Shown here one piece after another: positions 1 to 10,576 of a DNA stretch of 64,000 bases; within the stretch, counting starts at the first letter, position 1; every line of letters begins with the position of its first letter. Below the pieces are notes generated by a model. That model was not told the origin of the DNA. It did not search any database and was given only the letters and a program-made list of their open reading frames with translations. Where the stretch lies: assembly GCA_013306675.1 (NCBI GenBank), contig JABLUY010000027.1, positions 1 through 64,000 on the forward strand. The letters run 5' to 3'. The stretch is from Thraustochytrium sp. TN22. Lineage: Eukaryota > Sar > Bigyra > Thraustochytrida > Thraustochytriidae. The position numbers were made by a program, and so were the translations under genes.

Positions 1-32
1 CGAGAACAGGCAAGCCATCCTCTGGCAGCAAG

Positions 33-80
33 CTCGACTCGACTCGACCCGACTCGGCTCGACTCGACGCGACGCGACCC
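33..80. repeat. CTCGA-type pentanucleotide repeat
   Basis: Imperfect tandem CTCGA/CGCGA units lie at the left edge of the window, 3' of the adenylate kinase 7 gene. The flanking bases 1-259 contain no supported gene. It is one of several GC-rich pentamer arrays in the window. Confidence 0.7.
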
Positions 81-259
81 GGCCCTGCTCGCCTGGGCTG
101 GGACATGTCCACGAGGAGGCGAACGCGGGCAAGGCCGGCGCCATGACGGCGCGCGGCGAGGAGCCAAGGAGTTTTAAGGGGGGCGGGGAGGATTTGGAGG
201 GCATGGGTGATACTACAGGCTTGCTCACGTCGGCTTGGCTTGAGAGGCCGCTGTTGGCC

Positions 260-2857
260 TCAGGGCTCCTTGGCCTCGGACTCGCCGCTGTGCTTGAAGA
301 GGTACTCGGCGAGGTAGTCGACAGGGTCGTCGGGCTGCGCGCGGCAGGTCTCGATGAGGCCGCGGGAGAGCGTGGGCATGACGTGCTCCATGAGGAAGTT
401 GTGCAGCGGCTCGGCGCGCGCGCGCAAAAGGGCCTCCTCGTGCTCCAGGGCCTGCTTGCGGCTGAGGTCGTTGGCCTTGTGGCGGTCCTCCTCCTCGAGG
501 CGGCGCGTCTGCTCGGCGGTGACGCGGTCCTGGCGGTCGGCCTCCTCGCGCGCGAGGCGGTCGGCCTTGGCCTGGGCCTCCATCTCTGCGCGCTCCTCGG
601 CCGTGGGCCGGTAGTTGTGCGGGCGGCCGCCGCGCTCCACGTAGAGGCGCACGGCGTCGGTGTCGACGCTGGGGCCGGCCTGGGCGGCACCAGCGCCGGC
701 ATCGGCGCCAGCCTCGTCAAGATCCTCCTTGGACTCGGCCCCGCTCTTGGACTCGGCCTCGTCGCGGGCGCGCTGGGCGGCCTCGGCACTGGCCGTGGCC
801 GGGAGGTCGACGCGGATAAGGAGCGACTCGATGCCGCAGTTGCCCTCGAGGAAGCTGAGGGGCGTCTGCGCGAGGTGCTCGGAACTGTGATCGCGGAAGC
901 GCGCCAGCGCCGCCTCGAAGGCGGCCTCGTCGGCGTCGGCGCGCGCCATGGCGAAGGCGCGCAGCGCGTCGTCCGCCGCATCCAGAGCGATGACGCCCGT
1001 CGGCACGATGCGCGGGTCGATGGTGAGCTCCTCGAGGGCGCCAGCGGCGGCGTCGCCGGCGGCGGCCTCGTCATCGTCGCCGGCTGCGGCGCCGACGCCG
1101 GGTGCATCGTCCGCGTCCTCGAAGTCCGGGTCGGCCTCGGCCTCGCCGTCCTCGGCCTCGGCGGCAGCGGCGTCGTCGTCGGCCTCGGGCGCCGGCGTGG
1201 CCGTGGCGGCCATGGTGTAGATGGAGCGAAGCGAAAAGTAGGTCTGGTCGTAGCCATCCAGGACGTAGCCCTGGCTCTGGCAGGCGGGCGAGAGCAGCTT
1301 GGCGCGGATGATGCGCGCGGCCAACTTGTTCGAGAGCCGGCCCTTGGTCTCGATGCAGCGCTCAAACTTCTCCGCGAGCAGCTCGAGCGCCGACTTGCGG
1401 AAGAGCAGGCGGCGCTCCGGGTCGTTCTCCGGGTCGTCGTCCTCCGCGTTCTCGGCGTCGGCGTCGGCGTCGTCCGCCTTGCCCTCGGCCTCAGCGTCCT
1501 TCTCCTCGGCCTCCTTGGCCTCGGCGAGGCGCTGCGCCTTGCGACGCGCCTTTTCCTCGTCGTGGGCCGCGACGCGCGCGTCGCGCGCCGCGCGCAGGCG
1601 CTGCAGGTCGTCGATTATGTCCTGCGTCGCGGATTCCAGCGTCACGAGCGGCAGGCGATAGTCGTCCGCGAGGTCGCGCGCCGCTGCGGACTTGCCGCTG
1701 CAGGGCGGGCCGGTGAGCACGACGCGGAGCGGGCGCAGGTCGCGCGTCGCGCGAAACTCCGCCGCAACGCGCGGCATGTTCTCCACCGGACCCTCCCGCG
1801 AGTGCCACTCCGGGACGAGCTCCTGGACCGTACTCTCCGCCGTGTCAAAGCGCAGCGAGCAGCGCAACATGGACCACGCAGGGTTGGCGAGCAGCAGATC
1901 TCCCGTGTCCTCCGGCGAGGCCACGGCGACCTCGGCCGGGTACTCGCGCCAGCGGCCCTCGCGCTCGCGGCGCGCCTCATCGTCCTCCTCCTCGGGCGGC
2001 AGGCTGTCCTCGAGCAGCGCCAGCTCCGGGTGCGGCTTGACGACCGAAAAGATGGCCGTGACGATCTCCGATACGGTATTGTGCGCCGCGTCAGCCACCA
2101 CGACGTACTGCTGCGCCGGCGCCGCCGTCAGCACCGAGCAGGTGGCGCGCGCCAGATCGCGCACGTGGACCGTGGGCACGACGTTGGAGCAACCATCGTT
2201 GAGCTCCGGCAGGATGGCCTGGCGGCCGAGCCAGGCGTCGCGAAAGAACTCGTGAAATGGGCCCTCCTCCGCGCCGTACAGCAGGCCGGCCGCCAGCACC
2301 GTCGTGGACAGCGACTCGTGCGCCAAAGCCAGCACCTGCGACTCCAGCGTCTTGTGCACCAGATAGGCGGGCGACGGCTTGCGCTGCGTGAAAGACTGCT
2401 CGCCGAAGATGGTCGGCGCCGCGCCGTCCTCCTCATCCTCGCCGTCGTCCGCCTTGCCCTCCTCGGCAGGCAGCGCCACGGTGCGCGGCGTGTTCTCCCA
2501 CGTCAGCAGCGTCGACACCAGCACGACGGCCTTGCTGCCCTGGAAGGGCTGCTTGAGTGCCTTGACCACGGCCGAGGCCTCCATCACGGACTCGTGCGTG
2601 TCCAGCACGATGGCATCGGCGGACCGCGCCAGAGCACAGACCGCGTCCAGGTCCGCGCGCGGCGCGGTCTCCGCGACGCCTTCCACCGGCACGCTGCGCT
2701 CGCGGGCGCCATCGACCGAGCCGACAATCTCCAGCTCTTCCGGCACCTCCTCGCCGCCCTCCGCCAGCTCCGCCAGCTTCGCCGCGCGATCTGCCAGCAG
2801 CAGCTGCTTCACCGCCGTGCCCACATAGCCGTCCACGCCCTCGATGAAGACCCTCAT
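260..2857 (-). CDS. AK7: Adenylate kinase 7 (Rossmann-like + AK + Dpy-30)
   Basis: Adenylate kinase 7 is a flagellar nucleotide kinase that interconverts ATP, AMP and ADP in the axoneme. The predicted protein is 865 aa. The first ~330 residues are an NAD(P)-binding-like Rossmann domain beginning MRVFIEGVDGYVG. A P-loop GPPCSGKSA sits near residue 383, followed by AK-type segments (LDGYDQTY). A long Glu/Arg/Lys-rich helical stretch leads to a C-terminal Dpy-30 helix pair (NFLMEHVMPTLSRGLIE through VDYLAEYLFKH). This domain order is that of AK7; the acidic linkers inside the AK domain make it longer than the human protein. The start is the ATG at the Rossmann strand; the open frame continues upstream but with repetitive, non-conserved sequence. 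It is divergent from a radial spoke gene, which fits shared flagellar expression. I am very confident of the family and less so of AK catalytic competence. Confidence 0.92.
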   Translation of the reverse strand: MRVFIEGVDGYVGTAVKQLLLADRAAKLAELAEGGEEVPEELEIVGSVDGARERSVPVEGVAETAPRADLDAVCALARSADAIVLDTHESVMEASAVVKALKQPFQGSKAVVLVSTLLTWENTPRTVALPAEEGKADDGEDEEDGAAPTIFGEQSFTQRKPSPAYLVHKTLESQVLALAHESLSTTVLAAGLLYGAEEGPFHEFFRDAWLGRQAILPELNDGCSNVVPTVHVRDLARATCSVLTAAPAQQYVVVADAAHNTVSEIVTAIFSVVKPHPELALLEDSLPPEEEDDEARREREGRWREYPAEVAVASPEDTGDLLLANPAWSMLRCSLRFDTAESTVQELVPEWHSREGPVENMPRVAAEFRATRDLRPLRVVLTGPPCSGKSAAARDLADDYRLPLVTLESATQDIIDDLQRLRAARDARVAAHDEEKARRKAQRLAEAKEAEEKDAEAEGKADDADADAENAEDDDPENDPERRLLFRKSALELLAEKFERCIETKGRLSNKLAARIIRAKLLSPACQSQGYVLDGYDQTYFSLRSIYTMAATATPAPEADDDAAAAEAEDGEAEADPDFEDADDAPGVGAAAGDDDEAAAGDAAAGALEELTIDPRIVPTGVIALDAADDALRAFAMARADADEAAFEAALARFRDHSSEHLAQTPLSFLEGNCGIESLLIRVDLPATASAEAAQRARDEAESKSGAESKEDLDEAGADAGAGAAQAGPSVDTDAVRLYVERGGRPHNYRPTAEERAEMEAQAKADRLAREEADRQDRVTAEQTRRLEEEDRHKANDLSRKQALEHEEALLRARAEPLHNFLMEHVMPTLSRGLIETCRAQPDDPVDYLAEYLFKHSGESEAKEP

Positions 2858-3524
2858 GGCGCCCGCGCTCGCTCCCAGTTTGGACCTGGCTCGCTGCCGC
2901 GCCGCGCACGACCAAAGTCGCGCCCCGGACCAGCTCAAGCTTAGCCTGCCAGCGGGCCTCCGCGCCGCGCGGCCGCTCCGCGCCCTCCAGTTCCGGCGCG
3001 CCTTGCCGTGCAGTGCCTTGCTGCCGCCGCCCAAAGTCCTTCTTTCCTTCTCAGCTCCTTCTTCGAGTTCCGTCCGCCAGCCCTCGTTGAAAACTACAGG
3101 AGCAAAGCTGAGAGTAAGGCGAGACGCGATGCACCGCAATGAAATGCGATGCGATACAATGATGCATCGTGCAAAGAGCAAGGTGCGCGCTGCCGCGGCG
3201 CGGGCCGCCACATCGCGCGTTCTCCAGCGATCCGTTGCGCTTAGGCCGCTTGGCTTCCGCACCGAACGCAGGCTGCGCGCGGCGCCGCGGCCGCGCACGC
3301 GGGACCGTTGGGCCGCCGAGGCGCGGCGCGACGACCTTGACTTGGCGAGCGTCAGCTTGAGCCGCTGCAGGCAGGAGCCCGAGCCAGGAGTCGCGCGCGA
3401 GGTCGGTGAGGTGCGCAGCAGTGTAGAGCAGCGCGAGAGGCCAGGCCAGGCTAGGCCAGGCCAAGCCAAGCCAGGCGAGGCGAGGCGAGGCGTGGCGAGG
3501 CGAGGCGAGCGCGCGGCTGGCAGG
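2858..3524. promoter_or_regulatory. Divergent promoter of AK7 and RSPH4/6
   Basis: This 667-base stretch separates two flagellar genes transcribed outward, so it must hold both promoters. It contains an ATG/GCA-rich patch (about 3126-3180) and a pentamer repeat next to the RSPH4/6 start. I see no convincing RFX X-box or TATA box by eye. Confidence 0.55.
3439..3510. repeat. GGCCA/GGCGA pentanucleotide array
   Basis: Tandem GGCCA units change midway into GGCGA units. The array ends 15 bases before the ATG of the radial spoke gene, so it probably lies in the 5' UTR or core promoter. Confidence 0.8.
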
Positions 3525-4856
3525 ATGGCGGACTTCGAGGAGGCCAAGGCCTTCCTGCTCAAGGACCAGGACGGCGCGAACCTCTTCGATCATGTGGCGG
3601 ACGTCCTGCTCAAGGTGATCTCGGAGCGGCCGGAGAACGCGCTCGAGGTCTTCGAGCAGCTGTCTGCCAGCGTCAAGGCCGGCAGGCTCGCCAGCGGCAC
3701 CGCAGACGAGGCCTCGCAGGCGCAGCGTGAGCTCGAGGCGGCGCACAGCAAGCTCGTGTCCAAGCTGTACCGCGACCCCGAGGCGCCGGAGGGCGGCGAC
3801 GAGGACGGCGCGGATGGCGCTCCCGCTGCCGAGCCCGAAGAGCCGCTGCCCGCGGCCCGCGCCGACGTGCTCATCGACCTCGACAAGGAGTGCGCCGCCT
3901 GGCGCGCCGCCGGCATCAACATCCCGCAACACGACCTCTTCAAGCTGCAGCTCTCCTTGGCGCGCCTGGCCGGCGCCGACACCTCCATCGAGACGCTGCA
4001 GCTCTGGGGCAAGCTGCTCGGCCGTCAGGGCGACTACTTCGTGGCCGAGGGCCGCGGCGGCGCCGCGGAGGACGAGGATGAGGACGCCGAGGGCGTCGAG
4101 CCGGCCGAGCCCGAAGCCAACAAGCACACCTACTGGGTCTGCTCGTACCCGGGCGGGCCCTGGACGCGGCTGCCGCCGCTGCGCCCCGGCGCCGTGCTCT
4201 GCGCGCGCCAGATCAAGCGCTTCCTCACCGGCAACCTCGACGCTGATGTGCTCGGGTACCCGGCCTTCCCCGGGCCCGAGCGCGCCTACGTGCGCGCGCT
4301 CATCGCGCTCGTCAACGAGGGCTGCGCCATCGCGCCCAAGGGCTACTTTGCCGTCGCCGAGGACGGGTCCGCCGTCGATGTCGCCGAGGACTTCGCCATG
4401 CCGGCCGCCGCCGACCTGCTTGACCCGGCCGCCTGGGAGGCCTTCGGCCCGGCCTTTAGCTCACTCGGCCGCGTCGCCCCGCTCGAGAGCGAGGACGCCG
4501 AGGGCAACCCGGTATCGCAGCCGGAGGGCTGGGAGCTCCAGTGGGTGCGCGAGGTCGCGCCCGAGTCCTGGACCGCGCGCGCCTACCCGCGAAACCTGCC
4601 AGAACTCAAAAACGCCATGGCCGTGCTGCGCTCCGAGTCCTGGCCTGGCGCCGTCGCCGTCGCCGCGCCCGCCTCTGGTACTTGGTCCAACCTCTACGTC
4701 GGCTACGGCTTCTCGCGCACCGATGCCCTCTACACGCCGCCGATGCCGCCCCCGCTTCAGTCCGAGTTCGCCGCCGCCTCGGCTTTCAAGGAGCAGCCCG
4801 ACGTAACCGAGGACCCCACCCCGCCCGAGGCCGCCGACGACGCCGACGACGCCTAA
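3525..4856 (+). CDS. RSPH4A: Radial spoke head protein 4/6
   Basis: This is a structural protein of the radial spoke head of motile 9+2 flagella. The predicted protein is 443 aa and starts MADFEEAKAFLLK. The N-terminal ~190 residues form the helical RSP4/6 leader. From about residue 203 the diagnostic block appears: YWVCSYPGGPWTRLPPL, then ARQIKRFLTGNLDADVLGYP and FPGPERAYVRALIALV. These align with Chlamydomonas RSP4/RSP6 and human RSPH4A/6A. A late Trp-rich segment (GTWSNLYVGYG) and an acidic Asp/Glu tail are also typical. It is slightly shorter than animal homologues (about 500-700 aa). The ATG chosen follows a repeat array; the frame is open upstream but non-conserved. RSP4 and RSP6 cannot be separated from sequence alone. 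Confidence 0.93.
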   Translation: MADFEEAKAFLLKDQDGANLFDHVADVLLKVISERPENALEVFEQLSASVKAGRLASGTADEASQAQRELEAAHSKLVSKLYRDPEAPEGGDEDGADGAPAAEPEEPLPAARADVLIDLDKECAAWRAAGINIPQHDLFKLQLSLARLAGADTSIETLQLWGKLLGRQGDYFVAEGRGGAAEDEDEDAEGVEPAEPEANKHTYWVCSYPGGPWTRLPPLRPGAVLCARQIKRFLTGNLDADVLGYPAFPGPERAYVRALIALVNEGCAIAPKGYFAVAEDGSAVDVAEDFAMPAAADLLDPAAWEAFGPAFSSLGRVAPLESEDAEGNPVSQPEGWELQWVREVAPESWTARAYPRNLPELKNAMAVLRSESWPGAVAVAAPASGTWSNLYVGYGFSRTDALYTPPMPPPLQSEFAAASAFKEQPDVTEDPTPPEAADDADDA

Positions 4857-5150
4857 TGTCCATCGCCAGCATGTTCATCGACGCCATTCATTTGTCTCGC
4901 TGTCTCTGTTCTCTTTTTTCTCTTCTCCTTGCGAGGTCAGTGCCTCTGAAGCAAACGTCGACCGGCCTTAGCCGTGAAGGCAAAGCGCGGCCGACGACGC
5001 CGAAAACGCCCAATGTTCATCGCCAGCATGCCCATCGACGCCATACATTTGTCTGCTGTCCCGTTCTCTTCTCTCTTCTCCTTGCGCCGAGGTCTGCTTC
5101 GGAAGCAACGTCGACCGTCATTGACAGTGAAGGCAAAGCGCGGCCTCCAA
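4828..5150. repeat. 157-bp tandem duplication over the RSPH4/6 3' end
   Basis: Two diverged copies lie end to end with an offset of 157 bases. Copy 1 contains the last codons and stop of RSPH4/6 plus its 3' flank. Copy 2, from about 4985, repeats the GCCGACGACGCC coding tail, then the ATGTYCATCGCCAGCATG block, a pyrimidine-rich tract and the GAAGGCAAAGCGCGGCC end. The copies differ by substitutions and small indels. Confidence 0.8.
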
Positions 5151-5414
5151 CCTTGTGCGCCCAGCACGTGCACGCCCAAAGACCCGCCTTAAGCTCCGGG
5201 TTGTTCACCAATAACACCCTCGTTAAATTAAGGCGTGCCTGGCGCACGCGCTGAGAGCGCCGCCTCGCCAAAGCATACCTGCAACAAGGGCGAGGACGAG
5301 GAGGAGGAGAAGGCGCACGAGGACAAGGGCTCCCGGGCGCCGCCGCAGCCGTGCGCGGCGCCGGCCTCTCGCGGCGCTCGCCCTCCCCCCCCCGCCCCCC
5401 ACCCCCTGGTTAGG
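4857..5414. other. Intergenic: RSPH4/6 3' flank and kinase promoter
   Basis: This 558-base stretch holds the 157-bp tandem duplication and then a less GC-rich patch (5185-5235) that may be the promoter of the downstream kinase. A C-rich run precedes the kinase ATG. I see no separate gene. Confidence 0.5.
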
Positions 5415-6443
5415 ATGGACGCTCTGACCGGGCTGGAGCTCGTGGTCGGCCTTGCGCGCGACGTGTCGAGCATGCTGCAGGAAGCGCGCACTTGCAGGCG
5501 GCAGGCGAAGCACCTGAGCGGGCTCATGGACCAACTCGCGACGCGCCTCGCGCCCCTGAGGGACGCGGACGTGGACGTCTCGCAGCTGGAGGCGCAGATG
5601 CGCGACATCCAGGCGCTGCTGCAGCCACACTTCGGGCGATCCCAAGGCATGGCCGCCCGCGCGCTGGCCATCCTCAACGCCCGGCCCGCGCGCCTAGCCC
5701 TGACCAGCGCCGAGCAGGGCCTCCAGACGATCCTGCAGATCTGCCAGGTCGACCTGGCCCTGCAGCGGCCCGCCTCGCTCCCCGCGGAACAGGCGCAGCG
5801 GGAGGACGCCGCCGAGGACAACCTCGCGCTCATCGAGGCGCTCCAACAGCTGTGCGAGAACGGCGATCTAGACCAGCGCCAAGTCACGGAGATCGTGGAG
5901 ATGCTGCAGCGGCAGCCCGGCATCGACGTGGAGGCGCTCCTGGGCGGACGGACATCGACGACGCGCCGCCAAAAGAAGGCGCTGGACAAGCTCACCAACG
6001 ATCTCATCCGCGCACACGAGCACGAGAGCGCGACCCTGCCCAGTAACCGCGTCGTGCTGGACGACCCCGAGGTGATCCTCGGTGAGGGCCGCTTCGGCCA
6101 GGTGGTGCGCGCAACGCTCTTGGGCGAGGGAGGCAGCGAGCTGGTCGTGGCGGTGAAGCGCGTCGCGCCGCACGCGCAGCGCGCCCTGCTGCGCGAGCAA
6201 GCCATGCTCACCAGCGAGGCCGAGCACTGGCTGGGCCTTGACCACCCCAACATTGTCCTCCTCCACGGCACCTGCATCGTCGATGGCCGGTTCGCGCTGA
6301 TCATGGACAAGTGCGACCTCTCCCTGGAAGACCTGCTGGAGGAAAACGAGCTCAACGACGAGCGCCACCAGCAGCTGACGCTCGACGACAAGGAGGCGCT
6401 CCTGCGCGGAATCGCGCGCGGCCTCGCCTACCTCCACGGCAAG

Positions 6444-6476
<33 letters not shown>

Positions 6477-9041
6477 GTGCTGCTGAGCCGCGACCTCGGC
6501 CGCGTCAAGCTCGCGGACTTTGGCCTGGCGCGCCGCACCGTCTCGGACGCCAGCTACGCCGACACCACCTCGAGCGTCGGCACGCCGCTCTACATGGCGC
6601 CCGAGGTCCTCCAGGCGCCCGCTCGCTGGACCACGCGCGCCGACATCTACGCCTTCGGCATGATCATCTGGGAGGTCTATCACGGCCAGGCGCCCTACGT
6701 GGAGTCCGGCGGCGCCGACGAGGACCTCTCCTCGCGCGTGTTGCACGGCGACCGGCCCCACATCGCCGACGACATCGACATCCGCCTCTGGGTTGTGCGC
6801 ATCATCGAGCAGTGCTGGCAGCACGACCCGCAGGCGCGCCCGCGTGCCTCCGAGGTGCTGCAGCGCTTCTTGGACCGCGGCAGCACCCGCCGCTCGACGC
6901 GCGTCATCCGCGGTCTGGTCGCAATGCTCACGCGGAGCCGCGCGAAGCGCGGCAGCCAAGCCGGCCAGGCCGCCGACGCAACCAGCCTCGCCATGCTGCA
7001 GGGCCTCCTCAGCGATCTCGCTGACGGCTCCGGTCATGTGGCGCGCACGCTGCACGCGCTCCGCGACGCGCTCGAGGACGAGTTCGAGAACGGCGACGAG
7101 GTCCAGACCTTCCGCGCCGAAGCGCTCTCACGCGGCGTCGTGGTCGACCTCAAGCGCGTTCTCGAGCGCGAGGCCGACGAGGACATCCTGGCGGGCGCTC
7201 TCTGGACGCTGCGCTACGCGCTCTCCGGCTCGCAAGCAGCCGCCTTCCGTGATGCGGCGCTGCAGGTCTACGGTCTCGATAGGGTCGTCGCGAGCCTGCT
7301 CAGCGCGCACTCCGCATCCGCCAATATCCAGGCCGCAGGCTGCGGCGTGCTGTGGGCATGCAAGGCCGACATGGGCGCGCCGGTCATGGAGGCCCTGTGC
7401 GCCTTTCCCGAGGATGGAGACGTGCAGGAGAACGCCTACGGCGCGCTTCTGACCGCGGAGAGCGGGCTCAGCGGCTGGCGCAAGGCCGGCGGCATTGTCT
7501 TCGCGGCCATGGCCGCACATCCGAGCCGTCTTCACCTGCAGGAAAGTGCATGCGGGCTCCTCGCGAAGCACGCCTCGAGCATGTCCAACTATAGCCATGC
7601 CACACAGCGCACAGCTGCAACTTGCGTTGTTGAGGCAATGCGCCGATGGTCAGCGCTCAGCACGCTCCAAGCGCAGGGCTGTCAGGCGCTCGCCGCCATC
7701 ATCGACTCCGACTCCTGCCGGCGGACTCTGGGACAGGAAGTCGGAGTCGTCGCGGACGTCACGAACGCCATGCGCACGCATCGCAGCCACGTCCAAGTGC
7801 AGGAGGCCGGGTGCCAGGCACTGTGGAAGCTAAGCATTTGGAACGATCGCAACAAAATCATCATTTGCCAGGAGCTTGGCGCTTGCGCAGATATTCAGGC
7901 GGCCATGCAGGCGCACAGAAGCCACGCCGGCGTCCAAGAGGCTGCGTGCTCGGCTCTGTGGAACCTGAGCGCTTCGAACGACCGCAACGGAGACATCATC
8001 TGCCAGGAGCTGGGCGCGTGCGCAGACATCCAGGCGGCCATGCAGGCGCACAGAAGCCACGCCGGCATTCAAAAGGCTGCGTGCACGGCTCTGTTGAACC
8101 TGAGTTTGAATGATCGCAACCAGGTCATCATCTGCCAGGAGCTGGGCGCATGCGCAGACATCAAGGCGGCCATGCAGGCGCACAGAAGCCACGCCGGCAT
8201 TCAAGACGCTGCGTGCGCGGCTCTGTGGAACTTGAGCGCTTTCATCGATCGCAACCAGGTCATAATCTGCCAGGGGCTGGGCGCGTGCGCAGACATCCAG
8301 GCGGCCATGCAGGCGCACAGAATCCACGCCGGCATTCAAGAGGCTGCGTGCTATGCTCTGCGGAACCTGAGTGTGAACGATCGCAACAAAGTCGTCATCT
8401 GCCAGGAGCTGGGCGCGGGCGCAGACATCCAGGCGGCCATGCAGGCGCACAGAAGCCACGCCGGCATTCAAGAGGCTGCGTGCAGGGCTCTGTGGAACCT
8501 GAGCCATTTGAACGATCGCAACCAGGTCGTCATCTGCCAGGAGCTGGGCGCGTGCGCAGACATCCAGGCGGCCATGGAGGCACACAGAAGCCACGCCGGC
8601 GTCCAAGAGGCTGCGTGCACGGCTCTGTGGGCCCTGAGCACTTCGAATGATCGCAACAAAGTCATCATCTGCCAGGAGCTGGGTGCGTGCGCAGACATCC
8701 AGGCGGCCATGCAGGCGCACAGAAGCCACGCCGGCGTCCAAGAGACTGCTTGTGCCGCCCTCGCCAACCTCAGCGTAAACAGTCGCAACAGGGAGATGAT
8801 TGGGCTCGAGCTCGACGCAGGCAAGGACGTTGTGGCGGCGATGCGCGCGCACTATGGGAAAGGGGGTGTGCAGCACCAAGGCTGTCGGGCGCTCGCAGAT
8901 TTGGCAGGCAACACCAGTGTTGCGCGGAGGCTCAACACATGTGGCGCTGCTGAAGCCGTGCGCAGCGCCGAGAGAAGTTTTTCGGACCTTCCCGAGGCCC
9001 AGCGCGCACTGGACAGGCTCGCAGCAGCCAATGACTCATAG
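5415..9041 (+). CDS. MLKL-like helical bundle + TKL protein kinase + ARM repeats
   Basis: This is a predicted Ser/Thr kinase of 1208 aa with an unusual architecture. Residues 1-~150 are all-helical. Features such as EARTCRRQAKHLSGLMDQL and QREDAAEDNLALIEALQQL resemble the four-helix bundle plus brace of MLKL and the HeLo/MCAfunc family; this is my alignment by eye. The kinase domain spans about 216-490 with all catalytic motifs: GEGRFGQV, VAVK, HRDLKPAN (Asp349), DFG (Asp368) and APE. It reads as TKL/RIPK-like and active. The C-terminal ~650 residues are ARM/HEAT-type helices, including seven near-identical 44-45 aa units from residue 810 (NDRN..ICQELGACADIQA). The ATG at 5415 is the first in frame next to conserved sequence. 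The gene converges on a ubiquitin protease only 61 bases away. Kinase and ARM calls are secure; the MLKL-like call is tentative. Confidence 0.85.
7842..8780 (+). repeat. Seven near-identical ARM-repeat units in the kinase gene
   Basis: In-frame tandem units of 132-135 bases each encode one ARM-like helix set. Seven units are almost identical in both protein and DNA, with mostly single-base differences. More diverged ARM units flank them on either side, which points to recent local amplification rather than ancient repeats. Confidence 0.9.
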
Positions 9042-9102
9042 GCTGTGGATGTATCATGAAAGGGAATTTGGTTTGGCGCACCTCCCCGGCCCGAGGTGGG
9101 GG

Positions 9103-10544
9103 TCAGGGTTGGGGCACTGCGAGTTCGCGTCGTTCGTAGAAGAGCATGTAGGCCTGTGCACCGAGCACGGTGGCAAGGTCCACCCTTGCGACGCGTGCGT
9201 CGGAGACGTGCACCCAGGTGTTGGGCGCGAGGCGACGAAAGGCGGTAAAGTGGCCGCCGTCGGCGCTGCCGTGGTGCACGATGACGGCGCAGAGGTCGTA
9301 GGCGCTGGAGGGACCGTGCCGGAAGTCTGGGACTTGGTCGAGACGGGGCGCGCGGTCGCGCGAGACTGAGGCGGCGCCGGCCGGCGGGCGCAGCATGGGG
9401 AAGTTGGCCATGAGTCCGGTGCGCAGCTCGTTCTCGTGGAATGCAAAGGAGGAGAAGTCGCAGGCGCTGGGGAAGGCGACGTGGTGCGTGAGCTTGATGA
9501 TACGGCCCATCATGGGGCTGTAGTGGCGGCGGCCTAGGTGGATGCAGAGCACGGGCGGCATCTGGCCGAGCGATACGCGTCGGAACATGGCGCGGCGAGC
9601 CTTGTTGCAGAGGCCGAAGCACTCGACGCCCTCGACGGTCTCCTGCTTGACGAAGGCGCGCAGCGCGTCCTCGAGCGAGTGCGCCGCGGCGTTGGTATCA
9701 AAAGCCACAAGCGGGAGCAGCAGCACGTGCATGCTGGCGGCGCGCAGCGGGGAGATGGAGCCGCAGGTGGCGCACATCATCTGGCTCATGGTGGTGCCGT
9801 GCAGCGGGTTGCGCGAACGGGCATCACCGGCCCAGGGCGGCGCGCAGGCGGTGCGCAACCCGGCGAGGCCGAGCGAGCGCGCCCGGCGGCGGCGGCGCGT
9901 GCAGCCGCTCTCGGTGTCGACGGCGTCCAGGACGTGATGAAGGAGCTCGTCGGCGTCCTGCTGCTGCTCGCTGAAGCGAAAGGCCGGCGAGAGGCGCAGC
10001 AGGCGCCAGCGCAGGTCCTGGATGCTCATGGCGCGCGGCGCCGCGCCGCCGTCGGCGCGCCGCGGCGCCAGCTGCTCGAGCACGGCGGCCAGGCGCTCCA
10101 CGAGCACGGCGCGCGCCCCGCGCTCTCCGTCCTCGGTGGCGTCCTGCGCGGTGGAGCGCACGTAGCGGACCGCGGCGGGACATGAGGCGAGCGCCTGCAG
10201 CAGCGCGTTGATAAAGCACGAGTTCCCGAGGTTATGCAGGCCCGGCACGGCCCAGGGCCTCGGGTCCGGCTTCGCCAGGAGCCCGTCTGCGCCGAGCGCC
10301 TCGGCCGAGGCGCCGTCCATGCGGAAGAGCGCTCGCGTCGGCGCGCCCAGCAGCGCCTGCACGAGCGTCCACTGCAGCGTTACGGCGTCGGCGCCATGGT
10401 GCGGTGCCTGTGCCTGCCTTCGAGGCCGCGGCGCAGGCGCAGATTGCGGGCTCGGCTGCCGCCGCGGCTGCTGCTGCGGCGGCTGCCGCGACGCTGGCGG
10501 TGGCTTCTCCGCCGCGCCCTGCGCTCGGCCGCCCGCCGGTTGCT

Positions 10545-10576
<32 letters not shown>

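Noticed and set aside
143-2944. 933-codon plus-strand open frame opposite AK7
   Set aside because: Its translation is Leu/Arg/Gly/Val-biased antisense of a well-recognised gene. GC-rich codons rarely give stops on the opposite strand.
7842-8780. Regular repeat array considered as a CRISPR or satellite
   Set aside because: The units are in-frame, code for ARM repeats and have no spacers.
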